A program made the translations under genes and the position numbers. The notes under the pieces were generated by a model. The model saw nothing but the letters and a program-made list of their open reading frames with translations, did not search any database and was not told where the DNA came from. Shown here piece after piece: positions 7,195 through 16,014 of a stretch of 64,000 nucleotides of DNA (positions within the stretch are counted from its first letter, which is position 1; every line of letters starts with the position of its first letter). This DNA is from Actinoplanes utahensis (lineage in GTDB: Bacteria; Actinomycetota; Actinomycetes; Mycobacteriales; Micromonosporaceae), in assembly GCF_016862455.1 (NCBI RefSeq), contig NZ_BOMZ01000037.1, positions 95,003 to 159,002 of the forward strand, written 5' to 3'.

Positions 7195-9137
7195 GCGATC
7201 GCCTCCAGAATCCGCCGCCGGTGCCAGGCCGGTGTGCCCCACGCCTGATGCAGCACCCGGACCAGGGTCAGCCATCGGCCGAGGCCGTGCTCGCGGGTGT
7301 ATCCGATCGCCCCGTGCACCTGCAGCGCCGCCCGCGCCGCACGGAGCGCGGCCTCTCCGCACGCCACCTTCGCCGCCGAGATGTCGCGTTCCTCGAGGCC
7401 GGCGGCGGCGGCGTGGAGCAGGGGCTCGGCGAACGACAGGGCCACCGCCACGTCCGCGAGCCGGTGCCGCACCGCCTGGAACGCGCCGATCGGCTGCCCG
7501 AACTGGGTGCGGGTCCGCGCGTACCCGACCGACATCTCCAGCATCGCCCGGCCCGCCCCGAGCAGTTGCGCGGCACAGGCGAGGGTCCCCAGTTCCAGGG
7601 CTTTCGGAACCGAGGATCCAGAACCCAGGACCTTTCCGGGTACGACCTCCGCGAGCCGCCGCCCGGCAACCATCGACTCGTGCACCGCCCCGGCCCGCCC
7701 GGCCCGGATCTCCTCGCCGGTGACCAGCAGGATCAGATCGGCCGTGTCGCCGTGAGCCGCGTACGGCAGCCGTGGCGGCGCGGCGAGCGTCGCCACCGTC
7801 CGCCCGGCGGCGAGGCCGGACCGCCACTCGGCGGGCAGGTCCAGTGCCGGCACGCAGGCGATCGACTCGGCGAGCGGCCCGGGCACCGCATGATGTCCCA
7901 GCTCCTCGAACGCCATGATGAGGTCGGCCGGGGTCGCGCCGTCGTCGATCAGCCCGGTCACCCCGGCCTCGGCGAGGGCGGCCCACGTCACGTCCCGGTC
8001 GGTGAACATCTTGTGCAGCATCGCCGCGAACGGCGGTTGCGGCGGCCCGGTCCGACCGGTGGGGTGGGGCAGGCCCAGCACCCGTTTGGCGAGGATGTCC
8101 CGCTGGATCTCGTTGGTGCCCGCGTAGATCGGCCCGGCCAGCGCGAACAGGTACCCGTCGGTCCATTCCGGTGAGATCTCGGCGAGCGGCCCGAGCACGT
8201 CGAGGGCGGTCTCGTGCAGGGCGACGTCGAGTTCGGACCAGAACAGTTTGGTGGCGCTGGGCGGCACGGGAGTGGGCGCGTACGCCTGCGCCCGATAGGC
8301 CCGCGCCCCGATCCACGCGTCGGCCACCCGATCCCGGTATTCGTCTCCGGACAGCCGGGTCATCCGGGTCAGCCGGACCAGCCGGTCGGCCGCCGCCAGG
8401 AACCGGCCGGGCCCGCGCAGCGACAGTCCCCGCTCGTGACCGGCGGTGCTCATCGCGATCCGCCAGCCGTCGCCGGGTTCGCCGATCACGTCCTCGTCCG
8501 GCACGAACACGTCGTCGAGGAAGATCTCCGCGAACCCGGCCGTCCCGTCGAGCTGCGGAATCGGCCGGACCGTCACCCCGGGCGCCCGCAGATCGAACAT
8601 CAGATAGGTGACCCCCTGGTGCGGACGTTCCCCGGCCGCGCTGCGGAACAGCCCGAACGCCCGGTCCGCGACCACCGCCCGGGAACTCCACGTCTTCTGC
8701 CCGGACAGCAGCCAGCCGCCGTCGGCGCGGGTGGCGCGGGACCGGATCGCCGCGAGGTCGCTGCCCGCCTGCGGCTCCGACCAGGCCTGCGCCCACACCT
8801 CGTCGGCGCGGGCCATCGGCGGCAAGATCCGTGCGCACTGCTCCGGCGTCCCGTGCGTGAGCAGGGTCGGAGCCAGCAGGAACAGCCCGTTCTGGCCGAT
8901 CCGCACGGGAGCGCCGGCCGCGTGGTACTCCTCGTCGAACTCGATCGCGTGCACCGGCGGCGCGGCCCGCCCGCCGTACTCGGCCGGCCAGCACACCGCG
9001 GCCAGGCCCGCCCCGGCGAGCCGCCGTTCCCACGTCCGGTGGGCGAGGTCGCCCTCGGGCGTGTCCACCCGGGGCAGGGGAGCGGCCGGCACGTTCGCCG
9101 CCAGCCAGGCCCGGACCTCGGCACGGAACGGGGTCAC
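7191..9137 (-). CDS. Two-domain fused acyl-CoA dehydrogenase (FadE31-FadE32-like)
   Basis: 648 aa read from GTG 9137, which overlaps the crotonase TGA as GTGA. Residues about 1-358 are a complete acyl-CoA dehydrogenase: WPAEYGGRAAP, AQAWSEPQAGSDLA near 115-129, GQKTWSS, and IYAGTNEIQRDILAKRVLGL near 337-356. After a short Gly/Pro linker (359-368) a second, shorter domain (about 369-648) begins with FAAMLHKMFTDRDVTWAALA and ends with RTRTQFGQPIGAFQAVRHRL and VHGAIGYTREHGL. In M. tuberculosis FadE31 (about 377 aa) and FadE32 (about 314 aa) are separate neighbouring genes. Here they would be one chain, parallel to the natural fusion FadE34. The alternative is a FadE34-type enzyme, but the fadD3 operon context favours FadE31/32. 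Confidence 0.82.
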   Translation of the reverse strand: MTPFRAEVRAWLAANVPAAPLPRVDTPEGDLAHRTWERRLAGAGLAAVCWPAEYGGRAAPPVHAIEFDEEYHAAGAPVRIGQNGLFLLAPTLLTHGTPEQCARILPPMARADEVWAQAWSEPQAGSDLAAIRSRATRADGGWLLSGQKTWSSRAVVADRAFGLFRSAAGERPHQGVTYLMFDLRAPGVTVRPIPQLDGTAGFAEIFLDDVFVPDEDVIGEPGDGWRIAMSTAGHERGLSLRGPGRFLAAADRLVRLTRMTRLSGDEYRDRVADAWIGARAYRAQAYAPTPVPPSATKLFWSELDVALHETALDVLGPLAEISPEWTDGYLFALAGPIYAGTNEIQRDILAKRVLGLPHPTGRTGPPQPPFAAMLHKMFTDRDVTWAALAEAGVTGLIDDGATPADLIMAFEELGHHAVPGPLAESIACVPALDLPAEWRSGLAAGRTVATLAAPPRLPYAAHGDTADLILLVTGEEIRAGRAGAVHESMVAGRRLAEVVPGKVLGSGSSVPKALELGTLACAAQLLGAGRAMLEMSVGYARTRTQFGQPIGAFQAVRHRLADVAVALSFAEPLLHAAAAGLEERDISAAKVACGEAALRAARAALQVHGAIGYTREHGLGRWLTLVRVLHQAWGTPAWHRRRILEAIA

Positions 9138-9973
9138 CCGGCGGCCTTCTTCATCGCGGCCGCGTCCAGCCCGGCCAGCGGATCGGCGGTGACCTCGGCG
9201 TTGTGCGAGTGCGCCACGTGGTGCAGCCCGAACACCGCGTCCATGCCGGCGCGCATGCCCATCTGGTCCTCGCACAGGTTCACCGCCCGTTTGGCCAGGG
9301 CCAGGCCGAACGGCGGCATCGCGGCGATCCGCGCGGCCAGCGCGAGGGTCTCGGTCTCCAGCGCGGCGCGCGGTACGACCCGGTTGACCATGCCGATCTC
9401 GTACGCCCTCCGCGCCCCGAACCGGTCCCCGGTGAACAGCACCTCCCGCGCGAATCTCGGGCCCAGCATCCACGGGTGAGCGAAGTACTCCACCCCGGGA
9501 ATCCCCATCCGCAGCACCGGATCGGCGAAGAACGCGTCCTCGGCGGCCACGATCAGGTCGCACACCCAGGCCAGCATCAGCCCGCCCGCCACGCACGCCC
9601 CCTGCACCATGGCGACCATCGGTTTGGGGATCTCCCGCCACCGCCGGCACATGCCCAGATAGACCTCCATCTCCCGGGCCAGCCGCCGGTCCGCGCCGTC
9701 CCGGGTGGTGTGGTCCCACCAGGTGACGGCGCGGCGGGGGAAGGACGTGTCGGCGTCGCGTTCCGGGGTGCCGATGTCGTGCCCGGCGGAGAAGTGCTCC
9801 CCGGCCCCGGCCAGCACGATCACCGCGGCCTCCGGGTCGTCGACGGCCCGGGTGAACGCGTCGTCGAGCGCGTACGTCATCGCCGAGTTCTGCGCGTTGC
9901 GGTAGCGCGGCCGGTTCATGGTGACCAGCGCGACCGGGCCCTCCCGCCGGTAGCGCACCACGTCGTCGCTCAT
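9134..9973 (-). CDS. Crotonase-fold enoyl-CoA hydratase/isomerase
   Basis: 279 aa. The crotonase signature is intact: RNAQNSAMTYALDDAF early, HFSAGHDIGTPE near residue 61 (first oxyanion-hole strand) and QGACVAGGLMLAWVCDLIVA near 125 (second). It lies between fadD3 (ATGA overlap upstream) and the fused fadE (GTGA overlap downstream), so it is translationally coupled to both. The M. tuberculosis fadD3-fadE31-33 operon has no crotonase in this position. A role in hydrating an unsaturated HIP-derived CoA ester is inferred from context only. Confidence 0.82.
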   Translation of the reverse strand: MSDDVVRYRREGPVALVTMNRPRYRNAQNSAMTYALDDAFTRAVDDPEAAVIVLAGAGEHFSAGHDIGTPERDADTSFPRRAVTWWDHTTRDGADRRLAREMEVYLGMCRRWREIPKPMVAMVQGACVAGGLMLAWVCDLIVAAEDAFFADPVLRMGIPGVEYFAHPWMLGPRFAREVLFTGDRFGARRAYEIGMVNRVVPRAALETETLALAARIAAMPPFGLALAKRAVNLCEDQMGMRAGMDAVFGLHHVAHSHNAEVTADPLAGLDAAAMKKAAG

Positions 9974-11439
9974 GCGTTCTCCCGCAGCAGGTATTTGAGG
10001 ACCTTGCCGCTCGCGTTGTGCGGCAGCCCGGCCCGGAACTCCACCGAGCGGGGGGCCTTGTAGCCGGCGAGACGCTCCCGGCAGTACCCGATCACCGCGT
10101 CGGCGGTCGGTGTCTCGCCGGGGCGGGGCACCACGAACGCCCGGCCGACCTCGCCGAGCCGCTGGTCCGGCACCCCCACCACCGCGACCTCGGCCACCCC
10201 GGGCAGTCCGGCGAGAACCCGTTCCACCTCGGCCGGGTAGACGTTGAAGCCGCCGCAGATGTACATGTCCTTGAGCCGGTCGGTGATCGTCAGATTCCCG
10301 GCGTGGTCGAGCCGCCCGACGTCGCCGGTGTGCAGCCACCCGTCCGGGTCGACCGCCTCCGCCGTGGACGCCGGGTCGTCGAGGTAGCCGAGCATCAGGT
10401 TGGGGCCGCGCAGCAGCACCTCACCGTCCTTCTCGGCGATCCGCACCTCGAACCCGGCCGCCGCCCGTCCGCAGGTGCCCGCGATCGTCGCGGTGTCGTC
10501 GCCGGGCCGGCACATCGTCGCGACCACGGCCTCGGTCAGTCCGTACGCCGTCAGCACCGTCGCGAACCCCAGCTCATCCCGGATCCGGTCGATCAGCGAC
10601 GGTGGCACCGTCGCCGCGCCGGTCACCGCCAGCCGCAGCGACGACAGGGAGCGCCCGGCCCGCCCCGGATGGTCCAGCAGCCCGATGTAGAGGGTCGGCG
10701 GGCCGGGCAGCACGGTGATCACCTCGTGGTCGATCAGGTCCAGCGTGCGCGGCACGTCGAACACCGCCTGCGGCACGATGGTCGCGCCGCTGACCAGGCA
10801 CGCCAGGAGGCCGGCCTTCAGCCCGAAGCTGTGGAAGAACGGGTTGATCACCAGGTATCTGTCCCGGACGCCCAGGCCGCCGATCGACGCCCACGACCGG
10901 GCCACGCCCAGCGACTGCCGGTGCGCGCTCATGACGCCCTTGCTGCGCCCCGTCGTGCCGGAGGTGTAGAGGATGTCGCTCACGTCGTCCGGGCGCACCT
11001 CGGGAAGGGGCTGCGCGGGGGAGGCCCGCTCCAGGAACGCGTCCCAGTGCGGCAGCGACACCACCAGCGGCGGCCGGGACGGCAGCGAGGCGAGCCGGTC
11101 GGTGCCGAGGAACGGGCCGGTCACGATCAGGCCCTTCGCGCCGCTGCGCGCCAGGATCTCACCGGCCTCGGCGCCGGTGGCCCGCATGCTGATCGGCACC
11201 AGCGTCGCGCCCGCGCAGAACACGCCGAGCGCGGCGAGCACCCAGCGGGCCGTGTTCGGCGCCCACAGCGCGACCCGGTCGCCGGGCTCGACGCCGGCGG
11301 CGATCAGCGCGCGTGCCGCCGTGCGGGCCTCGTCGTGCAACGCGGCGAAATCGAGGCGGCGCACACCCGGATCGACGAGCGCGGGATCGGTGCCGAACGC
11401 GCGCGCCGCGTGCGCCAGCGCCGCCGGGATGGTCTCCAT
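9970..11439 (-). CDS. fadD3: HIP-CoA synthetase FadD3 (adenylate-forming ligase)
   Basis: 489 aa. ANL-superfamily motifs: P-loop TSGTTGRSKG at 159-168, ITDRLKDMYICGGFNVYPAE in the hinge region and the C-terminal catalytic Lys479 in ASGKVLK. FadD3 of M. tuberculosis (about 503 aa) attaches CoA to the propanoate side chain of the bicyclic indanedione HIP, the gateway to ring C/D degradation. It heads the operon fadD3-crotonase-fadE31/32-fadE33 and is divergent from fadE30-ipdF, exactly as Rv3561 is from Rv3560c-Rv3559c. A perfect KstR2-type palindrome sits in the shared promoter. The start is ATG 11439. Confidence 0.86.
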   Translation of the reverse strand: METIPAALAHAARAFGTDPALVDPGVRRLDFAALHDEARTAARALIAAGVEPGDRVALWAPNTARWVLAALGVFCAGATLVPISMRATGAEAGEILARSGAKGLIVTGPFLGTDRLASLPSRPPLVVSLPHWDAFLERASPAQPLPEVRPDDVSDILYTSGTTGRSKGVMSAHRQSLGVARSWASIGGLGVRDRYLVINPFFHSFGLKAGLLACLVSGATIVPQAVFDVPRTLDLIDHEVITVLPGPPTLYIGLLDHPGRAGRSLSSLRLAVTGAATVPPSLIDRIRDELGFATVLTAYGLTEAVVATMCRPGDDTATIAGTCGRAAAGFEVRIAEKDGEVLLRGPNLMLGYLDDPASTAEAVDPDGWLHTGDVGRLDHAGNLTITDRLKDMYICGGFNVYPAEVERVLAGLPGVAEVAVVGVPDQRLGEVGRAFVVPRPGETPTADAVIGYCRERLAGYKAPRSVEFRAGLPHNASGKVLKYLLRENA

Positions 11440-11471
11440 CCAGGCCTCCCTTTACCAGTCGGCCCGCCCTT

Positions 11472-11489
11472 ACCAAGCAAGTGCTTGGT
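11472..11489. promoter_or_regulatory. KstR2-type operator between fadD3 and fadE30
   Basis: Perfect 18-bp palindrome ACCAAGCAAGTGCTTGGT. Bases 11476-11489 fit the published mycobacterial KstR2 motif AnCAAGnnCTTGnT at every fixed position. It lies 33 bp before the fadD3 start and 42 bp before the fadE30 start, so one repressor dimer could control both directions. Confidence 0.8.
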
Positions 11490-11530
11490 CGCCTAAGGTG
11501 AGCGTACGCGTGAGCCGGGAGGTGGCGCCA

Positions 11531-12679
11531 GTGGACTCGGACGAGGCGTTCCGCATCGAGATCCGTGACTGGCTGGAGCGTCATGTCACCGACGACGTGC
11601 GCGGCGCCGGCGGCCCCGGCCGGGAGAGCGAGGCCTTCGAGCAGCGGCTCGCCTTCGCCCGGCGGCTCGCCGCCGGCGGCTGGACCACGCTCGCCTGGCC
11701 GGTGGCGCACGGTGGGCGGGGCGCGTCCCTGTCCCGGCAGGTGATCTTCCATGAGGAGTGCGCCCGGTCCGGCGCCCCCAGCCGGGTCGACCACATCGGC
11801 ACCACCATGGTCGGTCCCACCCTGATCGACCACGGCAGCCCCGAGCAGCGCCGCCGGTTCCTGCCCGCCCTCGCCGCCGTGGACGAGCTGTGGTGCCAGG
11901 GCTACTCCGAGCCCGGCGCCGGCTCCGACCTGGCCGGCGTCACCACCCGGGCCCGCCTCGACGGCGACCGCTGGGTGATCACCGGGCAGAAGGTGTGGAC
12001 CTCCCTGGCGCACGTCGCCGACTGGTGTTTCGTGCTGGCCCGCACCGCGCCCGCCCCGCCCGGCGGCCCCCGCTCGGCCGGCCTGACCTACCTGCTGGTG
12101 CCGATGCGCCAGCCGGGCGTCACGGTCCGCCCGATCCGGCAGCTCACCGGCGACAGCGAGTTCAACGAGGTGTTCCTCGACGACGCGGTCACCGAGGCCG
12201 GGCTGGTCGTCGGCGAGCCGGGGCGGGGCTGGCGGGTCGCGATGGCCACCCTGGCGTACGAGCGCGGCGCCGCCACCGTCGGCCAGCAGATCGGCTTCCA
12301 GCGCGACCTGGACGACCTGCTCGCGGTGGCCCGGCGGACCGGGGCGGCGGGCGACCCGGCGCTGCGGGACCGGCTGACCCGCGCGTGGGTGGACCTGTCC
12401 GTGCTGCGCGCGCACACGCTGCGGGTGCTGCGGGCCGACCCGCCGCCGCCGATGTCCTCCTCGGTGATCAAGCTGCTCTGGACCCGCTGGCGGCAGGGCC
12501 TCGGCGAGCTGGCCATGGACGTGCTGGCCGCCGGCGACGCCGGGCCGGAGGCCACCGGGCGCTGGCAGCGGTACTTCCTGTTCAGCCGGGCCGACACCAT
12601 CTACGGCGGATCCGACGAGATCCAGCGCGGCATCATCGCCGAACGCGTCCTCGGGCTGCCCCGGCAGGCCCGCGGATGA
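11531..12679 (+). CDS. fadE30: Acyl-CoA dehydrogenase FadE30
   Basis: 382 aa from GTG 11531, 8 nt after GGGAGG; mycobacterial FadE30 has about 385. Acyl-CoA dehydrogenase signatures are complete: WPVAHGGRGASLSRQVIFHE, CQGYSEPGAGSDLAGVTT near 121-138, TGQKVWTSLAHVADW, and DTIYGGSDEIQRGIIAERVL near the end. FadE30 is assigned to dehydrogenation of a HIP-CoA-derived intermediate in ring C/D catabolism. Its stop overlaps the ATG of ipdF (ATGA), and it is divergent from fadD3 across a KstR2-type operator, as in M. tuberculosis. Confidence 0.87.
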   Translation: MDSDEAFRIEIRDWLERHVTDDVRGAGGPGRESEAFEQRLAFARRLAAGGWTTLAWPVAHGGRGASLSRQVIFHEECARSGAPSRVDHIGTTMVGPTLIDHGSPEQRRRFLPALAAVDELWCQGYSEPGAGSDLAGVTTRARLDGDRWVITGQKVWTSLAHVADWCFVLARTAPAPPGGPRSAGLTYLLVPMRQPGVTVRPIRQLTGDSEFNEVFLDDAVTEAGLVVGEPGRGWRVAMATLAYERGAATVGQQIGFQRDLDDLLAVARRTGAAGDPALRDRLTRAWVDLSVLRAHTLRVLRADPPPPMSSSVIKLLWTRWRQGLGELAMDVLAAGDAGPEATGRWQRYFLFSRADTIYGGSDEIQRGIIAERVLGLPRQARG

Positions 12680-13446
12680 CCGGGCCGCCGGGCCGCGGGC
12701 TGCTCACCGGCAAGGTGGTCGTGGTGACGGCGGCGGCCGGCACCGGCATCGGCTCGGCGGTGGCCCGGCGCTGCCTCGACGAGGGCGCCCGCGTCGTGCT
12801 CGGCGACCGCCACGAGCGCCGCCTCGGCGAGGCCCGGGACGGGCTCTCCGGCGCGCATCCGGGCCGGGTCTGGGCGATCCCGTCCGACGTCACCGACGAG
12901 GACTCGGTGCAGCGGCTGATCAGCGGCGCCGTCTCCCGGTACGGGCGGCTCGACGTCCTGGTCAACAACGCCGGGCTGGGTGGCGACCGGCCGGTCACCG
13001 AGATGTCCGACGCGGAGTGGGACCTGGTCCTGGATGTCACCCTGACCGGCACGTTCCGCTGCACCCGGGCCGCGCTGCGGCAGATGATCGCGCAAGGCGG
13101 GGGCGGGGCGATCGTCAACAACGCCTCGGTGCTGGGCTGGCGGGCGCAGGCCGGGCAGGCCCACTACGCGGCGGCGAAGGCCGGGGTGATGGCGTTCACC
13201 CGGTGCACCGCCCTGGACGTGGCCGCCCACGGCATCCGGGTCAACGCGGTCGCGCCCAGCCTGGCCGCCCACCCGTTCCTGGCCAAGGTGATCAGCGAGG
13301 CGGAGCTGGAGGTGCTGGCCGGGCGGGAGGCGTTCGGCCGGGCCGCGCAGCCGTGGGAGGTGGCGACCGTGGTGGCGTTCCTCGCCAGCGAGTACGCCGC
13401 CTATCTGACCGGCGAGGTCATCTCGGTGAGCAGCCAGCATCCCTGA
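12676..13446 (+). CDS. ipdF: Short-chain dehydrogenase IpdF-like
   Basis: 256 aa. Classical SDR: cofactor loop TAAAGTGIG at 18-26, NNAG at 97-100, catalytic Ser151, Tyr164 and Lys168 (YAAAK). It follows fadE30 with a 4-nt overlap, the arrangement of Rv3560c-Rv3559c in M. tuberculosis. IpdF (Rv3559c, about 262 aa) is reported to oxidise/reduce the 5-hydroxy/keto group of HIP-CoA derivatives. Family and context agree; substrate is inferred. Ends 38 bp before a KstR-type site that belongs to the next gene. Confidence 0.82.
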   Translation: MTGPPGRGLLTGKVVVVTAAAGTGIGSAVARRCLDEGARVVLGDRHERRLGEARDGLSGAHPGRVWAIPSDVTDEDSVQRLISGAVSRYGRLDVLVNNAGLGGDRPVTEMSDAEWDLVLDVTLTGTFRCTRAALRQMIAQGGGGAIVNNASVLGWRAQAGQAHYAAAKAGVMAFTRCTALDVAAHGIRVNAVAPSLAAHPFLAKVISEAELEVLAGREAFGRAAQPWEVATVVAFLASEYAAYLTGEVISVSSQHP

Positions 13447-13483
13447 CTCCGGGGGTTTCCATCGATGTTACGGCGCAGTAGAT

Positions 13484-13497
13484 TGAAACGCGTTCTA
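13484..13497. promoter_or_regulatory. KstR-type operator before the DUF3068 gene
   Basis: TGAAACGCGTTCTA fits TNNAACNNGTTNNA at all fixed positions. It ends 6 bp before the ribosome site (GGAGG, 13504-13508) of the DUF3068 gene. Confidence 0.72.
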
Positions 13498-13513
13498 CTT
13501 TTTGGAGGACGCG

Positions 13514-14530
13514 ATGAGGCGGATCACCGGCGCGATACTGTTCGGTCTCGGCATACTCTGCCTGCTCTTCGCGATGGCCCTGACCTGGATCATCGTGCCC
13601 TCCCAGCGGAAGGTCCCGCTCGACCTGGTGCCGCCGGACGTGGTCGTCGAGGCCGCGAACGCCTCCTTCGTGCAGATCCAGACGAACGCGCAGGGCGCGC
13701 CGCAGGCCGTGGTGGCGACCGCCGGTCTCAGCTCGACCACCGGCATCAAACCCGACTTCGACGCCGCCGCCGAGCTCGACGGCGACACCCTGGTCTGGAA
13801 CGTGTACCACTCCACCAACCGGACCGACACCGGCGACATGATCAACAGTGCGGAGAGCCGGGTCGCCCTGGACCGGGTCAGCGGCGAGGCCGTACCGTGG
13901 GCCGGGCAGTGCCACACCGAGACGACCGCGCCGTGCACCCCCGGCGACATCGCCTTCGCCGGCCAGCTCTACCTCTTCCCGTTCGGCACCGAGAAGCGCA
14001 CCTACCAGTACTGGGACTCCGCCCTGCGCCGCGCCCTGCCGATCCAGTACCAGGCCGAGGAGGAGTTCAACGGCCTGCCGGCGTACCGGTTCCAGCAGCA
14101 GGTCCCCGAGCAGCAGGCCGAGATGGACGAACAGTCCCTCGCCGGGCTGCTCGCCTTCCTGGCGCCCGGCGCGTCCAGCGGAGCGGTCTCCTACCGGGCC
14201 ACCCGCACCCTGTGGGTCGAGCCGATGACCGGCGCCATCATCGGGTACCGCGAGCAGCAGCACCGCGAGCTGGTGCCGGTGGTCGGCGAGCGGGTGGTCA
14301 TCTTCGACGCCGACCTGCAGTACGACCAGCGCACCCTGGAGGCCGTCGGCGACCAGGCCGCGAACGGGCGCGACCAGCTGCGGATGCTCGGCATGTACGT
14401 GCCGATCGGCCTCGCCGTGCTCGGCCTCGTCCTGATCGCCCTCGGGGTGTGGCTGTCCGGCGTCCCCGGCCCGCGCGGCGGCCACCGGGCGCCCGAGGTG
14501 ACCCGGCCTCAGCCGACCCCGGTGCCCTGA
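13514..14530 (+). CDS. DUF3068 / PorA-like membrane protein
   Basis: 338 aa from ATG 13514, preceded by GGAGG. One N-terminal helix (about residues 7-28), a long extracytoplasmic domain with a Cys pair (QCHTETTAPCTPGD near 136-149), then a C-terminal helix at about 296-318 and a short charged Pro-rich tail. The two-helix layout with a large outer domain is that of DUF3068, a family that includes corynebacterial porin-like proteins. A KstR-type site directly upstream suggests sterol-linked expression, for example in uptake or envelope changes. The last 22 nt overlap the end of the convergent LysR gene. Confidence 0.75.
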   Translation: MRRITGAILFGLGILCLLFAMALTWIIVPSQRKVPLDLVPPDVVVEAANASFVQIQTNAQGAPQAVVATAGLSSTTGIKPDFDAAAELDGDTLVWNVYHSTNRTDTGDMINSAESRVALDRVSGEAVPWAGQCHTETTAPCTPGDIAFAGQLYLFPFGTEKRTYQYWDSALRRALPIQYQAEEEFNGLPAYRFQQQVPEQQAEMDEQSLAGLLAFLAPGASSGAVSYRATRTLWVEPMTGAIIGYREQQHRELVPVVGERVVIFDADLQYDQRTLEAVGDQAANGRDQLRMLGMYVPIGLAVLGLVLIALGVWLSGVPGPRGGHRAPEVTRPQPTPVP

Positions 14531-15411
14531 GCGACCGACGCGCGCAACACGTCGCGCAGCGCCAGCGCGGCAGGCAACGGGGTGGCCGGCAGCGCCACGT
14601 GGATGGTCCGGCGCAGAGCCGGATCGTCCACCCGGCGCAGCACCAGGTCGCCCGGCACGGCCCAGGCCGCCAGCGAGGGCACCAGGGCCACGCCGAGACC
14701 GGCGGCCACGTACCCGAACTTGCCGGTCCACTCGGCGATCCGGATGATCCGGCGCGGGCGGAACCCGGCCCGCGCGCAGGCGTCGGCAAGCGCCGTCGCC
14801 CGGTCGTCGTACGCGTTCTGCACCCACGGCTCGTCCCGCAGCTCGTCCAGCCCGATCGCCTCGGATCCGGCCAGCCGATGCCGCCGGGGCAGCGCCACCA
14901 GCAGCTCGTCCTCGCACAGCACGGTCGTGGTGACACCGTCGGCCGGCGCCAGCCCGTACGGATAGTCGCTGACCACCGCCAGATCCAGGGTGCCGTCCGC
15001 GAGCCGGTCCATCAGCGTGGCGGTCGGCCCCTCCAGCGCGACCACGTCCACATCCGGCCGGACCCCGTGGAAGGCCCGTAACGCGGACGGCATCAGCGCG
15101 ATGTTCGCGGTGCCGAACGCGCCGGCGTGCAGCAGCCCGCCCTGCCCGGTGTGCAGGATCGCCAGCTCACGCCCGGCCCGGGCCAGCCGGTCCAGGACCT
15201 CGGTGGCGGTGCGGTGCAGCGCCCGGCCGGCCGGATTGAGCCGCACGCCGCGGGGGAGCCGTTCGAACAGCGGGCCGCCGGCCTGCTGCTCCAGGGAGGC
15301 GATCCGGCGGGACACCGCGGACTGGGTGTAGTTGAGCGTGTCGGCGGCCCGGGTGAAGGAACCGGCCTCGGCGACGGCCACGAGCAGTCGCAGCCCAGCG
15401 ATGTCGAACAA
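14509..15411 (-). CDS. LysR-family transcriptional regulator
   Basis: 300 aa. An N-terminal winged helix-turn-helix (about 1-60: AVAEAGSFTRAADTLNYTQS, AVSRRIASLEQ) is followed by a LysR effector-binding domain (about 88-295). It is convergent with the DUF3068 gene and overlaps it by 22 nt. Divergent from the PH-domain gene at 15550, across 138 bp with no clear palindrome. The target and effector are not evident. Confidence 0.9.
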   Translation of the reverse strand: MFDIAGLRLLVAVAEAGSFTRAADTLNYTQSAVSRRIASLEQQAGGPLFERLPRGVRLNPAGRALHRTATEVLDRLARAGRELAILHTGQGGLLHAGAFGTANIALMPSALRAFHGVRPDVDVVALEGPTATLMDRLADGTLDLAVVSDYPYGLAPADGVTTTVLCEDELLVALPRRHRLAGSEAIGLDELRDEPWVQNAYDDRATALADACARAGFRPRRIIRIAEWTGKFGYVAAGLGVALVPSLAAWAVPGDLVLRRVDDPALRRTIHVALPATPLPAALALRDVLRASVAQGTGVG

Positions 15412-15549
15412 GGTGTCAGTTCCCCCGCAGCATTCCGGAAAAGCATCGATCCTATGCGATCTCGTCGCTGGTCGGATACCTCACGCAGCCATAACGTCAT
15501 CTTCGCGGCCGCTCCGATGTGGAATCCTCGATGGAAAGGCGACACCGAC

Positions 15550-16014
15550 ATGGATCTGGGGAGAAGACTCGGGGACTACGCGGCCGGAGGCGTGACGGGC
15601 GTGACGATCCAGTTGCTGCGCCGGATCGTCCTGCTGTTCTTCATCATCGTGCTCATCGGGACCGTCGCGGAGCCGGGCGCCGGACCGTCCCCGGCGCTGG
15701 CCTGGCTGATCACCCTCGTCTCCATCGCCTACGGGGCCCGGATCGCCTGGCACCGGCTGACGCCCCGGCAGGGGATCCGGCGGTACTACCTGCACGAGGG
15801 CGGCCTGATCGAGACCGGGCTGCTCGGCCATCCGCAGGACACGATCACCTGGGCTGACGTGATCAGCGTGCGGGAGATGGGCATGACCGACAGTTTCACC
15901 CGGCTCGAGCTCCACCGGCACGGGGCGGCGCCGTTCGCGGTCATCACCCTGGGACGCCGGCGCGAGCTCCAGGACGCGGTGCTGCGCCGGCTGAGCGGAC
16001 GACCCGCGAGCTAG
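15550..16014 (+). CDS. Membrane protein with bacterial PH-like domain
   Basis: 154 aa from ATG 15550. An amphipathic N-terminus is followed by two membrane helices (about 22-44 and 51-72), then a short beta-rich domain (YYLHEGGLIETGLLGHP, ITWADVISVREMGMTDSF). This resembles the PH-domain layout of small actinobacterial membrane proteins. Function is unknown. Ends by a 4-nt convergent overlap with the DUF2613 gene. Confidence 0.5.
   Translation: MDLGRRLGDYAAGGVTGVTIQLLRRIVLLFFIIVLIGTVAEPGAGPSPALAWLITLVSIAYGARIAWHRLTPRQGIRRYYLHEGGLIETGLLGHPQDTITWADVISVREMGMTDSFTRLELHRHGAAPFAVITLGRRRELQDAVLRRLSGRPAS

Noticed and set aside
7191..9137. FadE34 (ChsE3) as the identity of the fused dehydrogenase
   Set aside because: Not excluded, but the fadD3-fadE33 operon context and the shorter length fit FadE31-FadE32 better; listed as the alternative.
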